This document shows, piece by piece, positions 35,358 to 44,217 of a stretch of DNA of 64,000 nucleotides. This stretch comes from Carboxylicivirga caseinilyticus. Lineage in GTDB: Bacteria; Bacteroidota; Bacteroidia; Bacteroidales; Marinilabiliaceae. The stretch is taken from assembly GCA_025499705.1 (NCBI GenBank), contig JAFMVE010000001.1, positions 1-64,000 of the forward strand, in the 5' to 3' direction. A program made the position numbers and the translations under genes. Within the stretch, counting starts at the first letter, position 1. Each line of letters starts with the position of its first letter. Below the pieces are notes generated by a model. The model searched no databases. It was given only the letters and a program-made list of their open reading frames with translations, and was not told the origin of the DNA.

Positions 35358-38300
35358 ATGAATAAAGTGTTTTTAGCTAAGTATCTGTTTATAAATATTT
35401 TGGTATCGATATTTGGTATCGTAACTATTCAGGCTGAAATTTCTGAAGAAGAACCACTTTATTTTAGTCATTATACCAATGAGGATGGACTACCATCAAC
35501 CTACGTAAAAAGTATTGTTCAGGATGTGGATGGATTTATTTGGGCAGCAACCCGCATGTCGGTAGTACGGTTTGACGGAAAAACATTTCGTGATTTTCCG
35601 AGCTACAACCAGCAGCACGAATTAGTTCAGATGTATTGCAATAAATTGTTCTTCACTAAAGACTCGATGCTGATTTGTCGCACCAATGATGAAGAATACT
35701 TTTATTACGATTGCAGCCTCGAATGTTTTTACCCTTATGATTTACTAACCACATTAGGTTCAACAACCTTAATCACTCCTACTGATAATGGATTTTGGGT
35801 TTGTCAGAATAACAAAATCTATTTTGTTGACAAAGCAACTGCTGAGCAAACAGATATCCTGACAAAACTGGATATAAAAAGTATCTACAAGAAAACGGTT
35901 TTCTTCGATATAGTTGAAAACGATCAATGGCTGGTTTTTTCAACAACTGGAGGACAAATATATGTCTACAATAAAAATACTTTTAAAACATACGAGTATT
36001 CATTACCATCTGTAATTGATGTTGCCGATCACGATTTAAGATACATTGACAGCCATAACAACCTCTGGGTTACTTCTTCCTTTACAGGTCTGATAAATTT
36101 AAATCTGGTAAACAAGCATTACAGTCATTACACAACCAATCGAAACGATGCTTATCGATTACCACATAACCTCATCCATGCTTTTTCTGAAGATAAACTA
36201 GGCAGAGTCTGGATGGGTACAGAGGCAGGTTTAGCCATTTACAACCCCTCATCGGATAAGCTTCGACTCTTAAAAAGTAAATTATCAGAACCGCAGGGAT
36301 TAAATACAGATCCTATTTACGACACCTTTTGTGATAAGGAAGGTAATATGTGGCTGGGATCCTATTTTGGTGGGATTAACTTCTGGAGCGGAGAGCAAAA
36401 CTTTTTCAGAACATGGACACCCGGATTCGGCAAATGGCAAATTAATGGTAGGGTAGTAAGTTGTTTCGAAGAAGATCTGGATGGTAATCTTTGGATTGGT
36501 TTTGAAGATAAAGGGCTCAATAAACTAGATATTGAAACCGGGAATATGAAACTTTATTCTTCTGATTCAGAACCTTATGGTTTATCATACGATAATCTTC
36601 ACGATTTATTATTTGTTAATGATGAAGAATTATGGATCGCAACGTATACGGGTAGTATCAATGTTTTAAATACCCGCACCAATACCTTTAGTTATTATCA
36701 TCGTAACAACGAAGAGCAAACGCTTTCAGATGTAATCTATCAATTTAAGAAAGTAGGTGATACCATTTATATAGCCACCTCAGAAGGGATTACTTATTAC
36801 AGTATCAAAAAAAGGAAATTTACAGCCCTGAGGCCCGACATCCTGCGATCGATCCAGTTCGAAAGCATAACCAGTACTGATGATGGAATAATCTGGTTTT
36901 CTTCCTACAATCAGATTTACCAGTATAACCCGGTTAGTGACTCACTGTATACTTTTGATCGGGTCCCACATATGAAGAACATCAATTTTGTAAAAACAGA
37001 TTCTAAAGGCAGACTATGGATTGGCGACTGCTACAATGGTTTGTGCATGTATAACATAAAAGATCAGTCGGTTCAACAATTTAATCGGTCCAATCATTTT
37101 CCTGCCCACTGGATATTTAGTCTTGAGGAAGGAGACAATGGCTGGTTTTGGGTAAGTACAGATAAAGGATTAATTCATTTTTCGCCCGAAAAAGAAATAT
37201 TTACTCTGATAGACAGTAATTCAGGAATCCCTTTTAATCAGTTTAATTACAGAGCTTCATTTACTGATAGTAAAGGAAACATTTACTTCGGAGGAAACAG
37301 TGGAATGGTATCTTTTAATGAGGAAACTAATATCCCTAAGAAAGAGCATCTCCCTATCGCCTTAACCGATATTAAACTGTTTAACGAATCGCTTCAACCC
37401 GGAAGTAAAACTCTCAGCCAATCCATCAATAAAATAGATCAGCTGACTTTAAAACACAACCAAAATGTTTTTACCATAGAGTTTTCAGCCTTTAGCTATT
37501 CCACACAAGGCAGGTGTCAATACATGTACTACCTCGAAGGACTGGAAGCTGACTGGAACAATGTTGGTAACCGTAATTTTGCGACTTATACCAACATTAG
37601 TCCGGGAACTTACACCTTACATATAAAAGCTGTTTACAATGAAAAACAGTCAGATACTGAAGAAAGGCAATTAATAATTGAAGTACTTCCACCCTTCTGG
37701 CTTACAGGTTGGGCTTACGGAATTTATTTTCTAATTATTCTTTTAATCTTTCTGGTTGTTTTCCGTGTGGGTAAAAACATTGAAAAATCCAAAGCTTTGG
37801 CCGAGTTGGAGCACCGCGAGAAAGTGCATGCCGAAGAAATAACACGTGTTAAACTTGAGTTCTTTACCAATATTTCTCATGAATTAAAAACTCCGTTGAC
37901 CCTTATTGTAGGTCCCCTAAGCAAAATTATGAGTGAAGAAAACATCACTCCTGCTTTTCGTAAAAGGCTAATGGGAATTGAACGAAATGCAAATCGTTTG
38001 TTTCAACTAATCAATCAGCTTTTAGAATTCAGAAAAATAGAAACCGGAAAAGAAAAACTGGAGGTATCCCCAACAAATCTTAACGATTTAATGAATGATG
38101 TAACCGATTCATTCAATAGTATTGCTGAAACTAAAGGCATTGAACTATCAACCCAACTGAACTTATCAAACGAAATTGTTTGGATTGACAAAAATAAGAT
38201 GGACAAAGTGTTCTGTAATCTTCTTTCCAACGCTTTTAAATTCACACCTGAAGGTGGACTTATTGAGTTTTCACTCAAAACCAAAAAGAGAAAAGGCAGA

Positions 38301-39422
38301 AATATACCCGAATTATATGATTTGATCATTAAAGTCTCTGATTCTGGTAAAGGTATTGAGCCCGAACTTCTTAATAAAGTATTTGATAGATTCTTCCAGA
38401 TTGAAGATGAGTCCAACAAGGAAGGCGGATCAGGTATCGGTTTGGCATATGTAAAAAGTCTGGTACAATTACACAAAGGTCAAATTTCAGTGGAAAGTGA
38501 AATGGATAAAGGAACGAAGTTTAAGATTATCATTCCTGTAAGCCGCGAAGATTATCAAAACGATGAAATTTCAACCATTACAAGACCAACCAACACTTCT
38601 TACATTATTGATGATGAAATTCAGTCAGAATTTACCAAGTCAGATTTAATTAACATTGATGCATTATCATCTAAACCCACCATATTGGTTGTGGAAGATA
38701 ATGTTGAACTTGTTTCATTTATGAAAGAGAATCTGGAAGAGAAATATAATGTAATAACAGCATTAAACGGCAAAGAGGCTTTTGATAATCTTGAAAAAGA
38801 CAGACCCGATCTGATTATCAGTGATATTATGATGCCGGTTATGGATGGAATCGAACTAACTAAGAAACTAAAAACAGATATTAACTATTCGCATATTCCG
38901 TTAATTCTTCTGACATCAAAAGATAGCATAGAAGATAAACTACATGGTTTAAGTTGTGGTGCGGATTATTACATGGCAAAACCATTTTATCCGGCCATAC
39001 TTGAAAAATACGTCGAAAATATCATTAATACACGTCAACGCTTAATCGATAAGTTTAGAAGCGATGAGGAGGTTAAGGCAGAAGATATCTCATGCTCCGA
39101 GTCGGATAAAAAATTTATTGAGAAGCTTACTTCAATTATTAAAGACAACATTAGCAATCCGGATATGGATGTTAGCTTTCTGATGAAACACATGGGCGTT
39201 AGTCGTTCGTTGTTGCATTTAAAACTTAAAGGATTACTGGGATGTTCAAGTACAGAGTTCATTCGTGCCATCAGACTAAAAGAAGCTGTTAAACTAATTT
39301 CAAGCGGACAATGTAACTTCTCTGAGGCAGCTTACGAAACGGGCTTCTCCAGTCCTACATACTTTACAAGACGATTCCGCGAATTCTATGGTAAGTCTCC
39401 ACGGGAGTATTTTGGAAAATGA
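35358..39422 (+). CDS. hybrid two-component system regulator (HTCS)
   Basis: This 1354-residue one-protein signalling system typically controls PULs in Bacteroidota. The domains in order are a signal peptide, then fourteen-odd two-component propeller repeats (to about 690; examples DKLGRVWMGTEAGLAIYN and DSKGRLWIGDCYNGLCMY). A Y_Y_Y domain (about 695-780), one membrane helix (about 785-805), HisKA with H841 (NISHELKTPLTLI) and HATPase (about 950-1070) come next. The receiver with D1156 (DLIISDIMMPVMDG) and a C-terminal AraC-type HTH pair (about 1255-1354) complete it. The periplasmic propeller should bind a breakdown product of the substrate. It is encoded centrally in the PUL and is the likely reader of the 21-bp repeats. 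Confidence 0.97.
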   Translation: MNKVFLAKYLFINILVSIFGIVTIQAEISEEEPLYFSHYTNEDGLPSTYVKSIVQDVDGFIWAATRMSVVRFDGKTFRDFPSYNQQHELVQMYCNKLFFTKDSMLICRTNDEEYFYYDCSLECFYPYDLLTTLGSTTLITPTDNGFWVCQNNKIYFVDKATAEQTDILTKLDIKSIYKKTVFFDIVENDQWLVFSTTGGQIYVYNKNTFKTYEYSLPSVIDVADHDLRYIDSHNNLWVTSSFTGLINLNLVNKHYSHYTTNRNDAYRLPHNLIHAFSEDKLGRVWMGTEAGLAIYNPSSDKLRLLKSKLSEPQGLNTDPIYDTFCDKEGNMWLGSYFGGINFWSGEQNFFRTWTPGFGKWQINGRVVSCFEEDLDGNLWIGFEDKGLNKLDIETGNMKLYSSDSEPYGLSYDNLHDLLFVNDEELWIATYTGSINVLNTRTNTFSYYHRNNEEQTLSDVIYQFKKVGDTIYIATSEGITYYSIKKRKFTALRPDILRSIQFESITSTDDGIIWFSSYNQIYQYNPVSDSLYTFDRVPHMKNINFVKTDSKGRLWIGDCYNGLCMYNIKDQSVQQFNRSNHFPAHWIFSLEEGDNGWFWVSTDKGLIHFSPEKEIFTLIDSNSGIPFNQFNYRASFTDSKGNIYFGGNSGMVSFNEETNIPKKEHLPIALTDIKLFNESLQPGSKTLSQSINKIDQLTLKHNQNVFTIEFSAFSYSTQGRCQYMYYLEGLEADWNNVGNRNFATYTNISPGTYTLHIKAVYNEKQSDTEERQLIIEVLPPFWLTGWAYGIYFLIILLIFLVVFRVGKNIEKSKALAELEHREKVHAEEITRVKLEFFTNISHELKTPLTLIVGPLSKIMSEENITPAFRKRLMGIERNANRLFQLINQLLEFRKIETGKEKLEVSPTNLNDLMNDVTDSFNSIAETKGIELSTQLNLSNEIVWIDKNKMDKVFCNLLSNAFKFTPEGGLIEFSLKTKKRKGRNIPELYDLIIKVSDSGKGIEPELLNKVFDRFFQIEDESNKEGGSGIGLAYVKSLVQLHKGQISVESEMDKGTKFKIIIPVSREDYQNDEISTITRPTNTSYIIDDEIQSEFTKSDLINIDALSSKPTILVVEDNVELVSFMKENLEEKYNVITALNGKEAFDNLEKDRPDLIISDIMMPVMDGIELTKKLKTDINYSHIPLILLTSKDSIEDKLHGLSCGADYYMAKPFYPAILEKYVENIINTRQRLIDKFRSDEEVKAEDISCSESDKKFIEKLTSIIKDNISNPDMDVSFLMKHMGVSRSLLHLKLKGLLGCSSTEFIRAIRLKEAVKLISSGQCNFSEAAYETGFSSPTYFTRRFREFYGKSPREYFGK

Positions 39423-39436
39423 TTTAGCTACTCTTG

Positions 39437-39470
39437 AACATTTATACTGGTTTTATAAACATTGCTACTA
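39437..39470 (+). promoter_or_regulatory. predicted HTCS operator 4 (zincin/GH97 operon)
   Basis: The half-sites AACATTTATACTG (39437-39449) and AACATTGCTACTA (39458-39470) are exactly 21 bp apart and match at 10 of 13 positions. A TAGCTTTC -7-like element follows at 39488-39495. The site starts 14 nt after the HTCS stop codon. Confidence 0.65.
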
Positions 39471-39530
39471 AACGTATGAATGTGTTTTAGCTTTCTTTAC
39501 GTTGCTATAAAATGTACTAACAAAACCATC

Positions 39531-40877
39531 ATGAATACAACTTCACAAATACTGTCCATCCTATTGGCTCTTGTATTAATCACTTCTTGCATTTCAGAAA
39601 GTGATAATACCTTTAAGAAAAAAACCTATTTCTCATCTGAAATTTGGAATGTGGAGGAAGGCAATGATTTTTCAGATAGTTTGGCCCAATTTAGCAAATA
39701 TCGGATGAAAGAAACTGATAATCTTGCCATTTTATGGGAGCAGGCATTTGGATCTGATCCGGCTACTACGCCTGATGAAAAATATCGCTTTCAAATGAAC
39801 GATCTAATGGAAGAAAGTGAACGGATGTTTGTCTTTTATCGCGATAGCTTAAAATTCATCGAAAAAGGACACTCGAAGACAGACAGTCTACGTATGCTGA
39901 TTTTTGCCTATCACAACGATGATGGAACAGTTTATGGTGGCGGAGCTGGCGATACAATAGGAGTTGTTTGGCTTTCTCCTAATCGCATTCAAAAAAAACC
40001 TTATGCTGCCATGGCTCACGAGCTAGGTCATGCATTTCAATTTCAGGTAGCAGCTGATGGCAATGATGGCTTTGATCCGGGATCGATCTATGAAATGACC
40101 TCGCAATACATGCTATTTCAATTCTATCCAAACTGGATGCAATTAGAGACTTATCATTTCGATAACTTTATGAATAATACTCATAAGGCCTTTCTTCATG
40201 AAGATAATATGTATTGTACACCTTACGTATTGGAATATTGGTCAAATAAATATGGACGTGAATTCATTGGAAAACTTTGGAGAAGTGCAAAAAAAGGAGA
40301 AGATCCTGTAATAACCTATAAACGAATTCAGGGGATGGATCAAAAAGCTTTTAACGACGAGATAGCCGACGCATATCTAAAATTTATGACATGGGACATG
40401 GATCGCATCCGCAATATTGCGTGTGAATTTGCCAATAAACACACCAGTACCTTAAAACCCATCAATGATAACTGGTATCAAATATCGGAGGAAAATTGCC
40501 CACAAAACTATGGTTATAATGGTATCCGCTTATCTATTCCAGATGGAGAAACGAAGATATCAATGGAATTTAATGGACTTATCAACGCCAATGGTTATAA
40601 CATTATTCAAACAGAAAAAGCTGGATGGCGGTATGGTTTTGTTGCCGAACTAAAAAATAAAGAACGAATTTATAGCCCCATTTTCTCTAATAAAACAGAT
40701 ACTGTGACATTTACAGTACCGGATAATACATCCAATCTTTGGTTGATGGTATGTGGAGCACCAACTGAGCATTGGATTCATGAAATGGATTTTAAACCTG
40801 AAAATGATGAGCAGTGGCCATATCAAATCAGACTTTCGGGTACAACAATTTTTAATGATGACAAGACAAATAACTAA
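39531..40877 (+). CDS. zincin-like lipoprotein (DUF6055-type), second copy
   Basis: The frame opens upstream, but the ATG at 39531 gives a clear lipoprotein signal (LVLITSC, Cys20), so the protein has 448 residues. It is a shorter paralogue of the protein at 18395. The zinc motif is H163-E164-L-G-H167 (AHELGHAFQFQ), and the aligned downstream Glu is E188 (IYEMTSQYMLFQFYP). A later WRYGFVAEL block is matched by WRYGYVALL in the other copy. It lacks the C-terminal DUF4859-like domain. It is probably a surface metallopeptidase for the PUL substrate, but activity is unproven for the family. The GH97 gene follows 15 nt downstream. Confidence 0.75.
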   Translation: MNTTSQILSILLALVLITSCISESDNTFKKKTYFSSEIWNVEEGNDFSDSLAQFSKYRMKETDNLAILWEQAFGSDPATTPDEKYRFQMNDLMEESERMFVFYRDSLKFIEKGHSKTDSLRMLIFAYHNDDGTVYGGGAGDTIGVVWLSPNRIQKKPYAAMAHELGHAFQFQVAADGNDGFDPGSIYEMTSQYMLFQFYPNWMQLETYHFDNFMNNTHKAFLHEDNMYCTPYVLEYWSNKYGREFIGKLWRSAKKGEDPVITYKRIQGMDQKAFNDEIADAYLKFMTWDMDRIRNIACEFANKHTSTLKPINDNWYQISEENCPQNYGYNGIRLSIPDGETKISMEFNGLINANGYNIIQTEKAGWRYGFVAELKNKERIYSPIFSNKTDTVTFTVPDNTSNLWLMVCGAPTEHWIHEMDFKPENDEQWPYQIRLSGTTIFNDDKTNN

Positions 40878-40892
40878 TAAACTGATTTGTTT

Positions 40893-42836
40893 ATGAAAAT
40901 AAAACTTCTCTTGGTAACCCTTTTTGCCTTTTCGATGCAAATTTTTTCGCAGGTTGCATCCGTTTCTTCACCCGATGAATCCATTAAAGTAAATGTTAAA
41001 ATAACCGATCGGATTTATTACGACTTGATGGTTGATGGGATAGAAACTATTTGGTATTCACCAATTTCGATGACGACTAACAAAGGTGTATTAGGACTTA
41101 AACCAACTCTTTTAAATCAATCAACCGCAACCGAGAATAAAACCATTAAAACGGTTTGGGGTATTCGTTCTGAAGTAAAAGATCAATATAATGAACTAAC
41201 TCTTGATTTTAAAGGAGGCTATTCTCTTATCTTCAGAATATACAATGATGGAATTGCATACCGATTCAAAACCGCATTAAAAGGCGATTTAGTTGTTTAC
41301 GATGAAGAGGTTGAATATCGTTTCTGGGAAAATCACAAGATGCTTAGTCATGTTGTTGATTCGTATACCACTTCTTTTGAAAAGCTTTATACCCGCCAGA
41401 CTTTAAGAGAAGTGACACCAGATAATCTGATTAGTTTACCTAGTACAATCATAGCTGATAAAATCAGACTGACAATTTTGGAATCAGACCTTTTTAATTA
41501 TCCTGGAATGTATCTGTCCAAGTCCAATAATCATGCACATCGCTCATACCTCACAGCTAAATATGCCAAGTACCCAACTGAATGGGTTCAGAATAATTTT
41601 CGTTTAAAAATTACCGAACGAGCTGATTACATAGCTAAAACAACAGGAACACGATTTTTTCCATGGAGAGCTATTTCCATAGCGAGATCAGATATTGAAA
41701 TGGCCGATTCTGATTTAGTTTATAAATTAGCACGACCTTCACAGATTGATGCCAGTTGGGTAAAACCGGGAAAAGTTGCATGGGATTGGTGGAATGCATT
41801 AAACCTGCAAGGTGTTGAATTTGAAACCGGAATTAACAATAAATCCTATGAATATTTCATTGATTTTGCTGCTCGCAACAACATTGAGTATGTAATAATG
41901 GATGAAGGATGGTCGGATCAATTTGATGTATTATTACCGACTCCAATGATTGACATGGAACATCTGACTCAATATGCGAAAGAAAAAGGTGTAAAATTGA
42001 TTTTATGGGCTGTTTGGCACACAATCGACAAACAATACAAAGAAGCATTCGAACTGTTTGAGAAATGGGGTATAGCTGGTGTTAAAATTGATTTTATCGA
42101 TCGTGATGATCAGATTGCCATTGAATTTTATGAACGCATGATTATAGAGGCTGCTAAGCATCACTTATTAATCGATTATCACGGATGTAGCAAACCAACC
42201 GGTTTGCATCGTACTTATCCTAACCTAATAAATTACGAGAGCGTCCATGGAGGTGAGTACAACAAGTTTAATGATGAAGAAACACCATCACATAATGTTG
42301 ATATCGCCTTTACACGTATGATTGCAGGTCCAATGGATTATACACCTGGAGCGATGAGTAACTCAATTCAGGGCGATTACAAAGTGAGTTATTATAATCC
42401 TCAAAGTATGGGAACCCGTTGCCATCAATTAGGAATGTTTGTGGTGTATTTTGCGCCTTTACAAATGTTATGTGATGCTCCAACAGCCTATGAAAAATAC
42501 CCTGATATACTGCATTTCTTAGGTGAAGTTCCAACAATATGGGATGATACGAAAGCTCTGGAAGGCCAGGTTGGCGAATATGTTATTATAGCAAGAAAAA
42601 GAGGTGACGATTGGTATATTGGAGGTTTAAATAACTGGACAGAACGTGACGTTACCATCGATCTTTCAAAAATAATTGAGAATGGTACTTATAAAGCCTC
42701 ATTATTGATAGACGGTGTTAATGCAAACAGAAATGCCGAAGATTATCAATATCAGGAAAAGTATGTATCAAGTACAGATCAGCTAAAAATAACAATGAAG
42801 AAAGGTGGTGGATTTGTCATTAAACTAAGTAAATAA
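40893..42836 (+). CDS. GH97 glycosidase, retaining type (alpha-galactosidase or beta-L-arabinopyranosidase)
   Basis: A TTG two codons earlier is in frame, but the ATG at 40893 starts the signal peptide (cleaved after IFSQ). At 647 residues it is of normal GH97 length: an N-terminal beta-sandwich (to about 260), a TIM barrel (about 270-540) and a C-terminal beta domain. GH97 splits into inverting enzymes (catalytic Glu, SusB type) and retaining enzymes (Asp nucleophile). The sequence here is GVKIDFIDR with D400, and E455 (HGGEYNKF) lies 55 residues later, the spacing of nucleophile and acid/base in BtGH97b. It should therefore be retaining, with alpha-D-galactoside or beta-L-arabinopyranoside as substrate. 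Confidence 0.88.
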   Translation: MKIKLLLVTLFAFSMQIFSQVASVSSPDESIKVNVKITDRIYYDLMVDGIETIWYSPISMTTNKGVLGLKPTLLNQSTATENKTIKTVWGIRSEVKDQYNELTLDFKGGYSLIFRIYNDGIAYRFKTALKGDLVVYDEEVEYRFWENHKMLSHVVDSYTTSFEKLYTRQTLREVTPDNLISLPSTIIADKIRLTILESDLFNYPGMYLSKSNNHAHRSYLTAKYAKYPTEWVQNNFRLKITERADYIAKTTGTRFFPWRAISIARSDIEMADSDLVYKLARPSQIDASWVKPGKVAWDWWNALNLQGVEFETGINNKSYEYFIDFAARNNIEYVIMDEGWSDQFDVLLPTPMIDMEHLTQYAKEKGVKLILWAVWHTIDKQYKEAFELFEKWGIAGVKIDFIDRDDQIAIEFYERMIIEAAKHHLLIDYHGCSKPTGLHRTYPNLINYESVHGGEYNKFNDEETPSHNVDIAFTRMIAGPMDYTPGAMSNSIQGDYKVSYYNPQSMGTRCHQLGMFVVYFAPLQMLCDAPTAYEKYPDILHFLGEVPTIWDDTKALEGQVGEYVIIARKRGDDWYIGGLNNWTERDVTIDLSKIIENGTYKASLLIDGVNANRNAEDYQYQEKYVSSTDQLKITMKKGGGFVIKLSK

Positions 42837-42860
42837 TAACAAATGAATCAAATAAAAAAA

Positions 42861-42890
42861 AGCAGTTACCGATGGTAACTGCTTTTTTTA
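42861..42890. terminator. bidirectional terminator
   Basis: A perfect 10-bp stem (AGCAGTTACC/GGTAACTGCT) with a 3-nt loop, flanked by an A run on the left and a T run on the right. It can end the GH97 transcript from the left and the tRNA transcript from the right. Confidence 0.9.
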
Positions 42891-42892
42891 CG

Positions 42893-42969
<77 letters not shown>

Positions 42970-43132
42970 GGCATCAAAAGGCTTAATACCTTTTCAGCGG
43001 ATGCAAAAATAGAAAGGAATTTCATATTATCAAAAGCCTTTCGCAATAAAATTATGCTTATTTTATTTATGAATGCTCATTACTTCTCTATTATTCAAAT
43101 AAACAATAAGATATAAGCAGAACTTTTTAAAG

Positions 43133-43273
43133 TTATTTTTTCTTGCCTGCCAAATTTCCTTCAACTATTCCTTTAATTAATGCAACAATGCCAATAATAA
43201 AAAGAATTTGAGGATAGAAAAAGATAAATCCGGCAGCTAAACCTCCAAACCATACAATCGCAATTAATATCAT
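43133..43273 (-). CDS. 46-residue membrane miniprotein
   Basis: A short frame from the ATG at 43273 encodes a 46-residue protein. It is almost entirely hydrophobic from residues 2 to 36 (two short helices with a Gly-rich turn) and ends in a basic tail (GNLAGKKK), typical of a small inner-membrane protein with the tail in the cytoplasm. I know no family for it. It lies between the tRNA and a possible gene remnant, all on the minus strand. Confidence 0.55.
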   Translation of the reverse strand: MILIAIVWFGGLAAGFIFFYPQILFIIGIVALIKGIVEGNLAGKKK

Positions 43274-43298
43274 AAAACACCTCTTAAAACACCTTATT

Positions 43299-43478
43299 TC
43301 AGCTATGTATTTCCGGACCTAAAAATCCCCCTGACATTTCTTCCTCCTCTGCTTCATCTTGCAATTTTTGAAGTCTTTTCGCTTCGTTCTCATCCAACTC
43401 TCCTTCTTCGGAGCGACCAATAAAAATTGGTTTCTCATTTGTCAGTCCACATATTAAGCCAATTGATGAATTGAATTT
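43299..43478 (-). pseudogene. acidic open frame without a usable start codon
   Basis: On the minus strand an open frame of about 59 codons ends at the TGA at 43299-43301. Its last 48 codons look protein-like: NEKPIFIGRSEEGELDENEA, then a Lys/Gln/Glu-rich helix, then the ending GGFLGPEIHS. There is no ATG, GTG or TTG in this frame. Only rare starts (ATT at 43463, CTG at 43445) exist, and an ATG in another frame lies just upstream. It is either a frameshifted gene remnant or a gene with an unusual start. Confidence 0.35.
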
Positions 43479-43581
43479 TCATATAGTACAAACTTTGCAT
43501 TGTTGTCATAGGAATTGAATTTGACTAACTTTACAACAATATATATACGTAATAATATTTTTATCAAACTACAGAAGAAAA

Positions 43582-43806
43582 ATGAATTGGATCTATTTCG
43601 TTATTAAATTTTATTCTAAAGAATGAATAGAATTACCAATTCCAATAATAGCAGGTTCTTCAGATAATCAAAACTTGCATATCAGAATAAAGATATATGA
43701 TTTAACAAATATTAAGACTGGTTTGAAATCATTACTTTTTATTGAAAATAATTATTCAATAGCTTATCATATATTTTTTGGAAAGTATCGCACTATAAAA
43801 CAATGA
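43582..43806 (+). pseudogene. TGA-interrupted small open frame
   Basis: A frame from the ATG at 43582 runs 74 codons to a TGA at 43804, broken once by an in-frame TGA at 43624 after 14 codons. A purine-rich stretch (AGAAGAAAA) precedes the ATG, and a very stable hairpin lies 10 nt beyond the final stop. It could be a decayed small gene or chance in AT-rich DNA. Selenocysteine decoding is not supported, because no SECIS-like stem is evident right after the TGA. Confidence 0.25.
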
Positions 43807-43815
43807 AGTACAAGT

Positions 43816-43856
43816 AAATGATAAAAGGCTTTGCAATGCAAAGCCTTTTATCATTT
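43816..43856. terminator. 19-bp perfect inverted repeat, terminator-like
   Basis: The arms AAATGATAAAAGGCTTTGC (43816-43834) and its exact complement (43838-43856) are separated by 3 nt. Such a long perfect stem with A/T-rich outer ends can terminate transcription in either direction. It has no confirmed gene next to it: recJ ends 362 nt to the right, and a doubtful frame ends 10 nt to the left. Confidence 0.7.
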
Positions 43857-44217
43857 GGATTTTTATCTGATTTAAGGGAAAGGGTAATCTTTTCCGTTTG
43901 TTAAATATATATAAAATTTAATCCTTCCCAAACTTAACTTACAAATAGAAGCCAGTAAGAGCTGATTTAAATATTTTCAATTTTCACATATAAATTTTTT
44001 AACCCCCTTCGAAACGAGTAATAATTTGAAATAAACGTTAATTTTTCAATTAGACCCCTAAATATTTAAGCATCATCTATAATTTTAGCATATTTATACA
44101 ATTTAACCCCCTTTTTAATATTTTTTCGATAAATATTTCAAAAAATATTATTTATAACCATTCTACATAATAAAAACCTAAAAATATGAGGTCTGAATTA
44201 AAATTTGTGAAGTTATT
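43857..44217. other. AT-rich region downstream of recJ
   Basis: A 361-nt gene-free stretch, strongly AT-rich. AACCCCCTT occurs twice (near 44001 and 44105), with a related GACCCCTAAA between them (near 44053). No open frame, hairpin or RNA gene of conviction was found. Confidence 0.4.

Noticed and set aside
43582-43806. Selenoprotein read through the TGA at 43624
   Set aside because: No SECIS-like stem directly follows the TGA and no known selenoprotein motif surrounds it. Decay or chance is simpler.
44001-44113. AACCCCCTT repeats downstream of recJ as a regulatory array
   Set aside because: There are only two exact copies 104 bp apart and one degenerate one in AT-rich DNA, with no gene close enough to be controlled.
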